Notes: generated from the sequence alone by a model not told the origin. A stretch of 37,664 nucleotides of DNA from Armatimonadota bacterium (GCA_030550775.1 JAUQOS010000003.1:1-37664), one strand, 5' to 3'; shown: positions 19,579-30,291, counted from the stretch's first letter. A program made the numbers and translations.

Positions 19579-20403
19579 CTAACTCTGGAACACGGCGCGC
19601 AGCGTGTCGGCGATATGGCGCAAGCCTAACTCAGGAAACAGCCGATAGCCACTGACCTCCGCCGTGATGTAGCCCTGATAGCCAACCGCCTCCAACGCCG
19701 AACGCACCGCCATCCACGGCACATCGCCTTGCAACGGGTTGGTAAACCCTTGAATGTTGCCGATGTCGCTGCGGAAGTCTTTCACATGGACCCGCTTGAT
19801 GCGCGAGCCTAAAATGTTGATCCAGTGCTGTGGATAGCCGTATGCTAAGATGTTGCCTGCGTCAAAATAGACTCCCACATACGGGCTACCCAGCGAATCG
19901 ACCAAGTCGCGCATTTCCAGCGGGCTGAGCAGAAAACGGTTCCACACATTCTCAATGGCGATGGCTACTTTATAGCGTTCGGCATCAGGAAGGAGTTGCT
20001 GCAGGGCGTTTTTGGCGCGCTCGTAGGCAACATCGTAGGGTACTTCGGGCGTCACTACGCCTGGCACCACCAAGATGGCGTCGATTCCCATCGCGTGTGC
20101 CAAGCGCAGCTGATGCCGACATAGCTCGAGCGATTCCTCGCGCACTTTGGGGTCGGGGGCCGTAAACGGTTTTTGCCAGTAGACGCCTGTGGACAGGGCA
20201 CTCAACTCCACGCCGAGGGCATCAGCCTCGCGTCGGATTTGCTGGGCGTCGCTGTTGCTGGTTGTAGGGCTAATCGCTCCCGAGAACTCCATGTTGAACT
20301 CAATCGCGTCAAAGCCTGACTCTTTGGCGACGCGCAAGCAACTCTTCACATCCCATTCGCTGGGCATCGTCCAGCGATTGATAGCAATCTTGAACGCTGG
20401 CAT
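19579..20403 (-). CDS. Sugar phosphate isomerase/epimerase (xylose isomerase-like TIM barrel)
   Basis: VAKESGFDAIEFNMEF, VAIAIENVWNRFLLSP, VGVYFDAGNILAYG, RIKRVHVKDFR. Confidence 0.85.
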   Translation of the reverse strand: MPAFKIAINRWTMPSEWDVKSCLRVAKESGFDAIEFNMEFSGAISPTTSNSDAQQIRREADALGVELSALSTGVYWQKPFTAPDPKVREESLELCRHQLRLAHAMGIDAILVVPGVVTPEVPYDVAYERAKNALQQLLPDAERYKVAIAIENVWNRFLLSPLEMRDLVDSLGSPYVGVYFDAGNILAYGYPQHWINILGSRIKRVHVKDFRSDIGNIQGFTNPLQGDVPWMAVRSALEAVGYQGYITAEVSGYRLFPELGLRHIADTLRAVFQS

Positions 20404-20491
20404 AGATATGGGTTTCTCGCCTCAGCTCCCGATTCCTGCAACCCACTGTTGGTTCCGCCGAGCAAGGAGGAGGACAGGCAGGTAGGCTGGT

Positions 20492-20821
20492 CTATTCAAC
20501 AGGCTCTGATTCGAGAGGTTCTTCTTCCTCCGCAGTTTCGGGGCTGAAAATCGCCTCGGGGCGACTGAGCCGTTTGGCAAGCGTTTCCTGCGTGAGGGCG
20601 GAGAGCACAATCTGCCCGCTGCTGAGGAAAATCACGCAGCGTGTGCGTCGCCCTTGCGTGGCATCAATGATGCGCGTGCCCTCGCGCCGCAGTTGCTGCA
20701 CCAGTCGCTTCACCGGCGCGGAATCGATGCGCACTAGCGCGACGATTTTGTCCGTCATCACAAAGTTGTAAAAGCCCACATTCAGCAGTGGGGGCAGGGT
20801 CGGCGTTCGCTCGTCTTGCAT
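20492..20821 (-). CDS. RemA/DUF370-family protein
   Basis: LNVGFYNFVMTDKIVALVRIDSAPVKRLVQQLRREGTRIIDATQGRRTRCVIFLSSGQIVLSALTQETLAKRL matches the RemA pattern (VGFGN, SAPIKR, DATxGRRTRxV, ILSxxxxET). Start codon uncertain. Confidence 0.85.
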   Translation of the reverse strand: MQDERTPTLPPLLNVGFYNFVMTDKIVALVRIDSAPVKRLVQQLRREGTRIIDATQGRRTRCVIFLSSGQIVLSALTQETLAKRLSRPEAIFSPETAEEEEPLESEPVE

Positions 20822-20863
20822 CGTAGGGCACAAGTTCGGCACTTCGCGGACGAGTCCTGCCTC

Positions 20864-20893
20864 TTGAATTCAGAGGCAGTGGCGTGGTATAAT
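20864..20893 (+). promoter_or_regulatory. Sigma70-type promoter of tRNA-Ala
   Basis: TTGAAT (20864-20869), 18-nt spacer, TATAAT (20888-20893), upstream of the tRNA at 20908. Confidence 0.7.
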
Positions 20894-20907
20894 TACTCCC
20901 GCAGCGT

Positions 20908-20983
20908 GGGGCGGTAGCTCAGCTGGGAGAGCGCTAGAATCGCACTCTAGAGGTCGGGGGTTCGAGTCCCCTCCGCTCCACCA
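20908..20983 (+). tRNA. tRNA-Ala (anticodon CGC)
   Basis: GGGGCGG/CCGCTCC acceptor, anticodon stem-loop CTAGA-ATCGCAC-TCTAG, T-loop TTCGAGT, encoded CCA. Confidence 0.95.
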
Positions 20984-21160
20984 CCATTCTGGAGTGAATC
21001 TCTGACGCCAACCTACCACAGGTTGCGGTTTGCCATGCACTACCGCCCTCGAATCTAGTGACCGTCGCATAGTCGTAGCTTCCCCCTGACCAAAGTACAT
21101 CCTCAGGTGCTGCTGGTACGAAGCACAGCAGGGCAACCGATTTTAGGTATCCTACGGATT

Positions 21161-22723
21161 ATGACAGCAGCTCCTGTGGCGTTGCTGAGCGTTTCCGACA
21201 AGCGCGGGTTGGAACTGTTCGCTCGCGGACTGCACGAGTTAGGCTTCCAACTGCTTTCCACAGGGGGCACGGCGCGCGCGTTGCATACTGCAGGCATTCC
21301 CGTGCGCGATGTAAGCGAGTGGACGGGCTTCCCCGAAATCTTAGATGGGCGCGTGAAGACCCTGCACCCGCGCATACACGCCGCGATTCTGGCAAACCTG
21401 CACCTGCCCGCGCACCGGCAAACCCTCAGCGATTTGAGCCTCAGCCCGATTACACTGGTGGCGGTCAACCTCTATCCGTTTGAGCAAGCGTGGCGTATGG
21501 GCGCGTCGGAGGCGGAGATGATTGAGCAGATTGACATCGGGGGACCGACGCTGGTGCGCGCAGCGGCGAAAAACTTTGAACATGTGGCAGTGGTGGTGCG
21601 CCCCGACGATTACGGGTGGGTGCTGAGCCGTTTGCGGGGAGGCGGGCTGAGCCGCGAGGAGCGCGCCCTGCTGGCGGCACGCGCCTTCGCCCATGTTGCC
21701 GAGTACGACGCGCTAATTGCCCAGTGGTTCCGTCGCTACGATCCCGAAGGCGTGCTGCCCAAAACGCTGACACTCACCTTCCGCCGTGTCCAACGCCTGC
21801 GCTACGGCGAAAACCCCCACCAGCAAGCGGCGTTCTATCGCGAGCCGTTTGCGCCCCCCAGCACCATCGCCACTGCGGAGCAACTGTGGGGCAAGGAACT
21901 TTCCTACAACAACCTGCTTGATGCCGATGCCGCACTGGAGCTGGTGCGCGAGTTCGAACAGCCAGCGTGCGTCATTGTGAAGCATACCAATCCGTGTGGT
22001 GTGGCGCTGGGCGCAAGTATTACAGAAGCCTTTCTGCGGGCCTACGAAGCTGACCCCGTGTCAGCATACGGAGGTATCGTGGCGTGCAACCGCCTGATAG
22101 ACCGCGAGGTAGCCGAGGCGATGGTGGCGCCGGGCACCTTTTTTGAGGTGATTTTGGCACCCGACTTTGCCCCCGATGCGCTTGTCTTGTTCCAAGAGCG
22201 CAAAGGCTGGGGGCAGAATGTGCGCCTGCTGCGCACGGGCGAGCTGTTGCCACCCGACCAACTGGCGGGCTACGCCCTACGCAGCCTCACGGGCGGCGCG
22301 CTTTACACGGAACGTGATGTAATTGACTGGAACCCCGACACCTTGCAGGTCGTTACGGAGCGCGTGCCCACCGAGGCGGAATGGGCAGATCTGCGCTTCG
22401 CATGGCGCGTGGTCAAGCATGTCAAATCCAACGCGATCGTGGTGGCAAAGGGGGGTGTCGTGTGGGGCGTTGGCGCGGGTCAGATGAACCGCGTGGGCGC
22501 GGTGCGCCTTGCCTTGGAGCAGGCAGGCGCGCACGCCCGTGGTGCCGTGCTGGCATCCGACGCCTTCTTCCCCTTTCCCGACAGCGTGGATTTGGCTGCG
22601 CAGGCGGGTATCCACGCCATTATCCAACCTGGAGGCTCCAAGCGCGACCCCGAGGTCATCGCCGCCGCTAACGAGACGGGCATCGCGATGGTATTCACAG
22701 GGGTTCGCCACTTTCGGCATTAG
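21161..22723 (+). CDS. purH: Bifunctional AICAR formyltransferase / IMP cyclohydrolase
   Basis: ALLSVSDKRGLELFARGL, STGGTARAL, DGRVKTLHPRIHAAIL, RYGENPHQQAAFY, KHTNPCGVALG, SDAFFPFPDSVDLAAQAGI. Confidence 0.97.
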   Translation: MTAAPVALLSVSDKRGLELFARGLHELGFQLLSTGGTARALHTAGIPVRDVSEWTGFPEILDGRVKTLHPRIHAAILANLHLPAHRQTLSDLSLSPITLVAVNLYPFEQAWRMGASEAEMIEQIDIGGPTLVRAAAKNFEHVAVVVRPDDYGWVLSRLRGGGLSREERALLAARAFAHVAEYDALIAQWFRRYDPEGVLPKTLTLTFRRVQRLRYGENPHQQAAFYREPFAPPSTIATAEQLWGKELSYNNLLDADAALELVREFEQPACVIVKHTNPCGVALGASITEAFLRAYEADPVSAYGGIVACNRLIDREVAEAMVAPGTFFEVILAPDFAPDALVLFQERKGWGQNVRLLRTGELLPPDQLAGYALRSLTGGALYTERDVIDWNPDTLQVVTERVPTEAEWADLRFAWRVVKHVKSNAIVVAKGGVVWGVGAGQMNRVGAVRLALEQAGAHARGAVLASDAFFPFPDSVDLAAQAGIHAIIQPGGSKRDPEVIAAANETGIAMVFTGVRHFRH

Positions 22724-23736
22724 CCAATCGCGCGGCGGAACAACAACACCGCCACAATCGCCATCGCCGCCGCGATGCCGTACAAAATCAACACTGTCTG
22801 CCGCTGGGTTAGTCCACGCTCCAGCAGCTGGTGGTGGATATGCTTCTTGTCGGGCATATGGATGGGCTGCCCTGTTAGAGCGCGGCGCACCACCGCCAAC
22901 CCCGCATCCAGCAATGGCAAACCGAACACCAAAATCGGAATAACGATCGCGAATGCGGTGGCAGTCTTGAACGCGCCGATCACCGACAGCCCGCCCAACA
23001 TAAAGCCCAGGAACTGCGCCCCGCCCGTGCCCATAAAGATGCGAGCAGGGTTGAAGTTATAACGCAAGAAGCCGCCCGCTGCACCCGCTATCGCCGCCGC
23101 AGTGATGGCAATCAACCAGTTGGGGTAGGGCTGGTTGAGCATATCGGCAGCTTGAAGCGCCATCAGCGCAAGCGCGAACGCCGCAATCGCGCTTACGCCC
23201 GCCGCTAAGCCGTCCAGCCCGTCAATCGTGTCCATCGTCTTACTGATAACGAAAATCCATAGCGCGGTCAGCGGAATGCTCCACGTGCCTAGCGAAATCC
23301 AGCGGGCTTGGTCAAACTTGCCGCCCAACGGCACGCTAATGCCTTCAATCTGTACACCGAACAGCTGAACCGCCAGCCCCGCCAGCAGCAGGAAGCCCAT
23401 CTGCACCAGTGCGGAAAGCGGTCGCTTATCGTCCAGCATGCCGACTAAAAGCACGCCTGTGCCCACCAACAGCAACCCGATAAACTGGAACGCCCGCCCC
23501 AGAAACACTTCATCGGAGGGTGCCAGCATGTAGAGGCGCAGCAGCCCTGCGAGCATGCCCACTACCACACCCGCGTAAATCGCCAGCCCGCCCCAACGCG
23601 GAATCGGCTCGGTGTGTACGCGCCGCGCATCGGGAATGTCCATCACGCCCATTCGGATTGCCCACTGGCGCACGCGCGGGGTCAGCAAGTAAGTGGTCAC
23701 TAACGCCACGATAAAAACCGCTGTAATAGTTTTCAT
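22720..23736 (-). CDS. WecA/MraY-family undecaprenyl-phosphate glycosyl-1-phosphate transferase
   Basis: [85 protein letters not shown]. Confidence 0.93.
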   Translation of the reverse strand: MKTITAVFIVALVTTYLLTPRVRQWAIRMGVMDIPDARRVHTEPIPRWGGLAIYAGVVVGMLAGLLRLYMLAPSDEVFLGRAFQFIGLLLVGTGVLLVGMLDDKRPLSALVQMGFLLLAGLAVQLFGVQIEGISVPLGGKFDQARWISLGTWSIPLTALWIFVISKTMDTIDGLDGLAAGVSAIAAFALALMALQAADMLNQPYPNWLIAITAAAIAGAAGGFLRYNFNPARIFMGTGGAQFLGFMLGGLSVIGAFKTATAFAIVIPILVFGLPLLDAGLAVVRRALTGQPIHMPDKKHIHHQLLERGLTQRQTVLILYGIAAAMAIVAVLLFRRAIG

Positions 23737-24200
23737 CGCTTCGGTTTGTACGGTGCTAAATCCACCTCAGTAATTGTACCTTCGTAGTAGCGCGCCAGTT
23801 GTACGCCTGCCTCTGCAAAGAGTTCCAGCGCGAACTCGTCGGGGTAGTCGCCCTCGAACACCACGCGCTGGATGCCTGCATTGATAATCATCTTGGCGCA
23901 GTGATTACAGGGCTGATGCGTGACATAAATCGTGGCGCCGCGTGTGGAGACGCCGTTGAGGGCAGCTTGCAAAATCGCGTTCTGCTCGGCATGCAGGGCG
24001 CGAATGCAGTGCCCCGCCACGACGTAGCAGCCCACTTCGGTACAGTGTGCCAGCCCGGTGGGCGCGCCGTTGTAGCCGGTGGCTAAGATGCGCTTGTCTA
24101 ACACAATCACTGCACCGACGCTGCGGCGGGGGCAAGTGGCGCGCGTAGCCACCAACCGCGCAATCTCCATAAAATATTCATCCCAGCTGGGTCGGCTCAT
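23733..24200 (-). CDS. dCMP deaminase (ComEB-like)
   Basis: [66 protein letters not shown]. Confidence 0.93.
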   Translation of the reverse strand: MSRPSWDEYFMEIARLVATRATCPRRSVGAVIVLDKRILATGYNGAPTGLAHCTEVGCYVVAGHCIRALHAEQNAILQAALNGVSTRGATIYVTHQPCNHCAKMIINAGIQRVVFEGDYPDEFALELFAEAGVQLARYYEGTITEVDLAPYKPKR

Positions 24201-24203
24201 CGG

Positions 24204-25298
24204 TCAGGAAGGATACCATGAACGCGAAGCGTGGGCGACCGCGCGCGCCAAAGCGTCGGCAGGAGGTAGGTTGGGGATGAGTGCGCTCACAGCTAGCAGT
24301 TGCACCCGCGGGAGCCGAGCAAGTGTTTCGCCACCTGCGCCTACACGCCCTGCCAAGACAATCACGGATTTGCCCAGCGCGACCGCTTGCTGGATCAGCA
24401 CCCCCACACCCTTACCCATCAGTGTTTGAGCATCCACCTGACCTTCGCCCGTGATGAGACACTCGACACGCTGCAGGCGTGCGTCCCACTCAATGTGGCG
24501 CAACAGCCACATAATGCCCGATACGATTGGGGCATCCAAGTAGGCGTGTAAGCCGCCTGCCAGACCGCCCGCTGCGCCCGCGCCCAGCGTGCTGAGCAAA
24601 TCCACGCCGCGCTCACGCTGTGCAACCGCTGCCAGCTGCTGCAACCCGTGCTCCAGCTGTGCCACTTGTTCAGGGGTTGCACCTTTTTGAGGGGCATAGA
24701 TGCGCGCGGCATCCAGTAAGGTGTTTTGCACATCGGCGCACAGCAGCAATGGTTTGTTCAGCAATGGGTCAAACAGGGGTGGCTCAATCACGTGCAAGCG
24801 CAGCAAGCCCGCGCCGTTGGGCGCCACAAGTTCGCCCTCGGCGTCGCGCAGGTGGAAGCCGAGCGCAGCGAGCGCACCCAGCCCGCCATCGGTGGTTGCC
24901 ACACCGCCCAGCCCCAGCCACAGTGCCTGCACAGCAGGGTGCATCGCAACCGCGCGTATCAGTTCGCCCACACCATAGGAAGTTGCCTCCAGCGGGGCGC
25001 GCTCCTCTGGCGCAAGCAGATGCAGTCCGCACACCTGAGCCGACTCCAACACCGCAACGCCGTTGGGCAACAGCAGCCACCTCGCCTCGCGCGCACGCCC
25101 CAAAGCATCTTGCACCGTCTGTGTGAACGCCTGCGCCTCTGGAAAATGGAATTGCCATACCTCCAGCCAGCCCGTGCCCCCATCGGCAATGGGGCAAAGG
25201 TCATAGCTGCCCGCAGGTAGGGCGCGGGCAATGGCTTCGGCAGCTTCTGTGGGCGTGAGCGTGCCCTTGTAGGCAGTAGGTGCAACCAAGAAGCGCAT
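24204..25298 (-). CDS. Glycerate kinase (GarK/GlxK family)
   Basis: MRFLVAPTAYKGTLTPTEAAEAIARAL, PIADGGTGWLEV, LGLGGVATTDGGLGALAALGF, LITGEGQVDAQTLMGKG. Confidence 0.93.
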   Translation of the reverse strand: MRFLVAPTAYKGTLTPTEAAEAIARALPAGSYDLCPIADGGTGWLEVWQFHFPEAQAFTQTVQDALGRAREARWLLLPNGVAVLESAQVCGLHLLAPEERAPLEATSYGVGELIRAVAMHPAVQALWLGLGGVATTDGGLGALAALGFHLRDAEGELVAPNGAGLLRLHVIEPPLFDPLLNKPLLLCADVQNTLLDAARIYAPQKGATPEQVAQLEHGLQQLAAVAQRERGVDLLSTLGAGAAGGLAGGLHAYLDAPIVSGIMWLLRHIEWDARLQRVECLITGEGQVDAQTLMGKGVGVLIQQAVALGKSVIVLAGRVGAGGETLARLPRVQLLAVSALIPNLPPADALARAVAHASRSWYPS

Positions 25299-25301
25299 CG
25301 C

Positions 25302-26096
25302 TTACTCCAGTCGTCCGTGCTCGCGGGCATAACGCGTGGCGATCGCTTCCAGAATGCCTTCGGTGGAAGCAGGTGGATGCTCTGGCATGCCCAGCGACTC
25401 GCGCACACGCTGATACAACTCCCACGCCAGTTGTTCGCGGGCGTCGGGGCTAAGCTGCTCGCGACGGTCTAAAAAGGCACGCAGGGCACGATACTCGTTC
25501 GGGCTGAGCGTCAGCAGTTGCGGCAAGTGAAACTCCAGTGGATGGGGAGCAGCGTCTGCAGGGGCAAGCCGCTCCAGCGTGGGCAGTGGCACGTGCCGCT
25601 CCTTGATGACAAACGTACCCGCCAACCGATCGCCTAACCGCTGTCCGTAGGGACTGAAAAACGCCAACAGCCCCGCCACATTGTAGCCCACAATGCACAG
25701 CGGAAAGGCATCCACCAGCCGCACCAGCTCGCGCATAAACACCGCGGTAGGCGTCACTGGGGAGCCGTCCAACATCATCACGCGCAAGCCAAACGCACGC
25801 TTGGCAGGCGTTTGTCCGTTCCAGAAAATCTCAAACGCAATGTAGTAGACAAACCAGATAAGATAAGCAAAAAACAGAAAGCCCGCAATCACCCAGTTCT
25901 CACCAGTGAGCTCGTAGAGGCGCGAGATAAGTTGTGTGGTCTCTTCCAGCCAGGCTAATCCACCCGCAACCAGCGTCACAATCAGCAACACCAGCAGGTC
26001 GTCCAACACTGCTGCCAGCGCGCGCGAGCCGATGCCCGCGATTTCATAACGAATCTCCACCTTCTCTGGGCTTTGCAGCACAAACTCGTAAGGCAT
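25302..26096 (-). CDS. RDD-family membrane protein
   Basis: [61 protein letters not shown]; start trimmed to MPYEFVLQ. Confidence 0.85.
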   Translation of the reverse strand: MPYEFVLQSPEKVEIRYEIAGIGSRALAAVLDDLLVLLIVTLVAGGLAWLEETTQLISRLYELTGENWVIAGFLFFAYLIWFVYYIAFEIFWNGQTPAKRAFGLRVMMLDGSPVTPTAVFMRELVRLVDAFPLCIVGYNVAGLLAFFSPYGQRLGDRLAGTFVIKERHVPLPTLERLAPADAAPHPLEFHLPQLLTLSPNEYRALRAFLDRREQLSPDAREQLAWELYQRVRESLGMPEHPPASTEGILEAIATRYAREHGRLE

Positions 26097-26149
26097 GGCG
26101 CGCCACCACAAGTGTACCTAATGCGCGCTGGGGTACAATTGGCGTTGTC
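26097..26149. promoter_or_regulatory. Divergent promoter region RDD gene / mnmG
   Basis: Minus TACACT (26116-26111) and plus TACAAT (26134-26139), 17 bp apart, within inverted TGTACC...GGTACA. Confidence 0.5.
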
Positions 26150-28048
26150 ATGCCCGATTACGATGTGATTGTGGTGGGGTCGGGGCACGCAGGATGTGAA
26201 GCGGCGTTAGCGGCTGCGCGAATGGGCTGTCGCGTGGCGGTCATTACGCTCAACATCGAGCGCACCGCCCATATGCCTTGCAACTGCTCAATCGGCGGTC
26301 CTGCCAAAGGGCACTTGGTGCGCGAAATTGACGCGCTGGGCGGGCAGATGGGCATCAATATTGACCGCACCCTCACGCACATTCGGCATGTGGGCACGGG
26401 CAAGGGACCTGCAGTGCGCACGCTGCGCGCCCACGCCGACAAAGCCCACTACCCCGCCGAGATGCTGCGCACTCTCCAATCTCAGGAGAACCTCACGCTT
26501 ATTCAAGGTTCGGTAGAAAGGTTGGTGGTACGCGATGGCGTGTGCGTAGGCGTGGAGATGCGCCCCGATGGAGGTGAGACGGTATCTGTGAGCGCGCACG
26601 CGGTCGTACTGACGACGGGCACCTTCTTGAACGGTCTATGCCACATCGGTGAGCAAAAAATTCGCGCGGCGCGCTTTGGCGACCAGCCTGCCGTGGGGCT
26701 AACCGAGTCGCTGCGCCAACTCGGTTTCCGCATCGGCAGGTTCAAAACGGGCACCACCCCCCGCATTGACAAGAAAAGCGTTGACCTCACGCGCCTTGTG
26801 GAGGTGCCGTCGGAGCCATGCCCGCCGTTTTCATATCTACACGATGCGCTCAACCCGCCACGCCCCTTGCTGCCGTGCTGGCAAACCCACACCAACGAGC
26901 GTACCCATGCCATCATCCGTGCGAATCTGCACCGCTCGGCAATGTACGGCGGGCATATCGTCGGTATCGGACCACGCTACTGCCCCAGCATCGAGGACAA
27001 AATCGTGCGCTTCCCTGACAAGGAGCACCACCCTGTCTTTTTAGAGCAAGAATATTGGGACGCCGACGACCTTTATGTGCAAGGCATGTCCACCAGCTTG
27101 CCTGCCGAGGTGCAGTTGGAGTTCCTGCGCACCTTGCCCGGACTGGAAGAAGTGGTGATGATTCGCCCCGGCTACGCAGTGGAGTACGACATGGTCTACC
27201 CCGACCAGCTGCACCCGACTCTGATGACCAAAGCAGTGCGGGGGCTGTTCTTAGCGGGGCAAATCAATGGTACTTCGGGCTACGAGGAGGCAGCGGCGCA
27301 GGGCTTGGTGGCAGGCATCAATGCCGCCCTCTATGTGCAAAGGCGCGAACCAATGGTATTAGACCGTGCCAGCAGCTATATCGGCGTACTAATCGACGAC
27401 TTGGTCACCAAAGGCGTGGAAGACCCATATCGCATGCTCACAGGGCGCGCGGAGCATCGGTTGCACCTTCGCCACGATAACGCCGACGAGCGACTGACAC
27501 CCATCGGGCGCGCGGTGGGGCTGGTAGACGACAAGCGCTGGCGCCGCTACCGCGAGCGTCAAGCACTCTTGAACGCCGAGTTGGAAACCCTGCGCCGCTT
27601 AGAAATCAGCGGCAGACACAATCCACAACTGCAGGCGTTAGGCGGCACCCCTGTAAACGCCCGTGTCTCCGCGTTGGAGTACCTGCGCCGCCCCGAAGTT
27701 AGCTACGCAATGCTCCAGCAGCTGTTCCCCGAAGCCTTGCGTGCCTCTGCCGAAATCGCCGAGCGCGTGGAAATCCTCGCCAAATACGAGGTCTACCTGC
27801 GCAAGCAGCAGCAACAGATCGAGCAAATGCGCAAAGTGGAGCACTGGATTATCCCCGATGATATTGACTATCACGCGCTTACTGCCATCTCCAAAGAGTC
27901 GCGCGAGAAACTAAGTCGCGTGCGCCCGCGCACGATTGGGCAAGCGGCGCGCATCCCAGGCATTCGCCCCGCCGACATCGCCTGTTTGATGGTTTATCTT
28001 CGCGCGCATAGCGAGGCAAAATCGCCCGCTGCCGCAGAATCGCAGTAG
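26150..28048 (+). CDS. mnmG: tRNA uridine-5-carboxymethylaminomethyl modification protein MnmG (GidA)
   Basis: [79 protein letters not shown]; start trimmed from the 704-aa listed ORF. Confidence 0.96.
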   Translation: MPDYDVIVVGSGHAGCEAALAAARMGCRVAVITLNIERTAHMPCNCSIGGPAKGHLVREIDALGGQMGINIDRTLTHIRHVGTGKGPAVRTLRAHADKAHYPAEMLRTLQSQENLTLIQGSVERLVVRDGVCVGVEMRPDGGETVSVSAHAVVLTTGTFLNGLCHIGEQKIRAARFGDQPAVGLTESLRQLGFRIGRFKTGTTPRIDKKSVDLTRLVEVPSEPCPPFSYLHDALNPPRPLLPCWQTHTNERTHAIIRANLHRSAMYGGHIVGIGPRYCPSIEDKIVRFPDKEHHPVFLEQEYWDADDLYVQGMSTSLPAEVQLEFLRTLPGLEEVVMIRPGYAVEYDMVYPDQLHPTLMTKAVRGLFLAGQINGTSGYEEAAAQGLVAGINAALYVQRREPMVLDRASSYIGVLIDDLVTKGVEDPYRMLTGRAEHRLHLRHDNADERLTPIGRAVGLVDDKRWRRYRERQALLNAELETLRRLEISGRHNPQLQALGGTPVNARVSALEYLRRPEVSYAMLQQLFPEALRASAEIAERVEILAKYEVYLRKQQQQIEQMRKVEHWIIPDDIDYHALTAISKESREKLSRVRPRTIGQAARIPGIRPADIACLMVYLRAHSEAKSPAAAESQ

Positions 28049-28083
28049 GAAATAGCAACCAAGTGGCGTATAATTAGCTCGGA

Positions 28084-28866
28084 ATGACACAGCCACAAAC
28101 GGTAGCAGGCACAACGGTTGGCGAGGGCGCCGCAACCGAGTTCGTGGTGCGCGTGCGCGATGTGGTCAAGGAGTATCAAATGGGCAAGTTGACCGTGCGC
28201 GCGCTCGACGGCGTGACTTTGGATATCTATCGCGGCGAGTACCTCTCAATTATGGGACCCTCGGGCTCGGGCAAGAGCACGCTGTTCAACATGATCGGCG
28301 GGCTGGATAAGCCCACCTCTGGCTCTGTGTTTATTGATGATGTGGACATGGCGCAGCTCGACCCGCAAGAGTTGGCGTACCTGCGCTGCCACCGCATCGG
28401 CTACATTTTCCAGACTTTCAACCTGATCCCTGTAATGACCGCGCTGGAAAATGTGACGCTGCCGATGATTTTCGCGGGTGTGAACGCCGACGAGGCACGC
28501 GAGCGCGGGATTGAGCTACTCACGCTAGTGGGGCTGGGCGGACGACTGCACCACAAGCCTAGCGAGCTGTCGGGCGGGCAGCAGCAGCGCGTCGCCATCG
28601 CACGCGCCTTAGCGAACAACCCCTCTATCATCCTCGCCGACGAGCCAACGGGCAACCTCGATCTGAAAACGGGCAAGGAAATCATCGAGCTGCTCAAGCG
28701 GCTCAACCGCGAGCGCGGCGTCACCATCATCTCCGCCACGCACGACCTCAAGATGCTGGACATCTCCGATCGCATCGTGTGGATTCGCGACGGCAAAATC
28801 GAGCGCATCGAGAAGCGCAGCGAGCTCCATCTGACGGTTGGCGAGGTAGAAGGCGAGGCTGGGTAA
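28084..28866 (+). CDS. ABC transporter ATP-binding protein (MacB/LolD type)
   Basis: Walker A GPSGSGKST, LSGGQQQRVAIARAL signature, ILADEPTGNLD. Confidence 0.95.
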   Translation: MTQPQTVAGTTVGEGAATEFVVRVRDVVKEYQMGKLTVRALDGVTLDIYRGEYLSIMGPSGSGKSTLFNMIGGLDKPTSGSVFIDDVDMAQLDPQELAYLRCHRIGYIFQTFNLIPVMTALENVTLPMIFAGVNADEARERGIELLTLVGLGGRLHHKPSELSGGQQQRVAIARALANNPSIILADEPTGNLDLKTGKEIIELLKRLNRERGVTIISATHDLKMLDISDRIVWIRDGKIERIEKRSELHLTVGEVEGEAG

Positions 28867-28897
28867 GGGCAGCGTCTCTGCTGAGTGACTATTTACT

Positions 28898-28954
28898 GGT
28901 GCGACGGCTTTCCTGCCGCTCACAGTTGTGCAACGCCACGAAAGGCGTTGCACC
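28898..28954. repeat. Dispersed palindromic repeat member with adjoining 10-bp hairpin
   Basis: CTGGTGCGACGGCTTTCCTGCCG, nearly identical to 18994-19016, followed by GTGCAACGCC-ACGAAA-GGCGTTGCAC (28928-28953). Confidence 0.6.
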
Positions 28955-29011
28955 AAAGTCGTGGTATCAGTGTCCTCGCCAACAAACGGCGGTCTCCAAC
29001 AATCAATCACC

Positions 29012-30136
29012 TCAATCGTACATCAAGAACGGCTCACGGCGTCGCTTGAAGCCCTCCACATCGCGGGCACAGCGCTGGAGGATGCGCTCTGGCTCGACAC
29101 CATCCACCACCATCGCATGCACCTCGCGGTTCGCCAGCAGCCCCAGTGCTTTCTGCACCTCCCACTCGCGCGGGTAGAGCTTGCGCAGGCAGTACGCCAG
29201 CCCGATGCCCAACGCAAAGGGGCGCAGCTGCGCACGGTCGGTAATAAATACTGAAACGCCTTGACACTCCACGCCCTTGTAAGTGCTGGCAGTGGGCGTG
29301 AACCCAAGAGGCACGAAGCGTGCCCCTGCGCTGGTTGGCAGTTCGTTGAGCATACCTGCCAGCTTGCGACCATCAATCCATGGCGCGCCCACGACTTCAA
29401 ACGGCGTATCCGTGCCGCGCCCAACGGAAAGATTCGTGCCCTCCCACACGCCGATGCCCACATACAAGAACGCCTGCTGCAACCGCCGCATGTTCGGCGA
29501 CGGGTTCACCCAAAACAGGTTGCACGCATCAAAAGTCATGTCGCGTTTCCAACCCTCGCAAGGCACCACTACCAGCTCCGCGCCGATACCGCGCTCGGCA
29601 TTGAACATCCGCGCCAGTTCGCCCACTGTCATGCCGTGCCGCAGGGCGATCGTGTGATAAGCCGTGAACGAAAGACGGTCGGGGTCTGCCAGTGGTCCTT
29701 CAACAGCGTCACCAATAGGGTTGACCCGATCCAGCACATAGAAAGGAATCTTGCGCTCGGCTGCAGCCTCCATCGCCAGCCCCATCGTGGAAATGTAAGT
29801 ATAGTAGCGCACGCCGATGTCTTGAATATCGAAAATCAGCGCGTCGAGGTTTGCCAGTTGTTGGGGCGTGGGCTTCTTGCGCTCACCGTAGAGGCTGTAG
29901 ATCGGCAGCCCTGTGCGCTCATCAATGCTGTCAGGCACTAACTCGTCCAGCTGCCCACGGATGCCGTGCTCAGGGCTAAACAATGCGCCAATCGTGATGC
30001 CCAGCCGACGCAGCTTATCGATAAGCGGCTCGCGTTCTGCGGTAAGCCCAGTGTGGTTCGTAATAACGCCCACACGCGCGCGTTTCAAACCGTCCAAAAA
30101 ATGCTCTAACCGATCAATGCCGTTTTTGACTGCCAC
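29012..30136 (-). CDS. DUF1343-family protein (NamZ-type exo-N-acetylmuramidase-like)
   Basis: VGVITNHTGLTAEREPLIDKLRRLGITIGALFSPEHGIRGQLDE, LDALIFDIQDIGVRYYTYISTMGLAMEAAAE, VLDRVNPIG, GTNLSVGRGTDTPFEVVGAPWID. Confidence 0.92.
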   Translation of the reverse strand: MAVKNGIDRLEHFLDGLKRARVGVITNHTGLTAEREPLIDKLRRLGITIGALFSPEHGIRGQLDELVPDSIDERTGLPIYSLYGERKKPTPQQLANLDALIFDIQDIGVRYYTYISTMGLAMEAAAERKIPFYVLDRVNPIGDAVEGPLADPDRLSFTAYHTIALRHGMTVGELARMFNAERGIGAELVVVPCEGWKRDMTFDACNLFWVNPSPNMRRLQQAFLYVGIGVWEGTNLSVGRGTDTPFEVVGAPWIDGRKLAGMLNELPTSAGARFVPLGFTPTASTYKGVECQGVSVFITDRAQLRPFALGIGLAYCLRKLYPREWEVQKALGLLANREVHAMVVDGVEPERILQRCARDVEGFKRRREPFLMYD

Positions 30137-30291
30137 GCGCTATGTTGTACCCGAAGGTGCAAACTTTTCTGCTTAGGGGTTCCACCACTGATAGAGGGAA
30201 CTTTCGGGAGTAAGTGCATTTTGCAAAGGTAGTCTGTCGCTCCGCGCGGTGCAGGATTCGCTTGCTCAAAACGATTAGGCATCCACTGAGT

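Noticed and set aside
20870-21136. Minus ORF ending GGDSNPRPLECDSSALPAELPPHA
   Set aside because: It is the antisense translation of tRNA-Ala, a common false gene call.
25934-26149. 72-aa N-terminal extension of mnmG in the ORF track
   Set aside because: Lies antisense to the RDD gene; canonical MnmG starts at [10 protein letters not shown] (26150).
29261-29941. 226-aa plus ORF
   Set aside because: Antisense to the DUF1343 gene; no recognisable domain.
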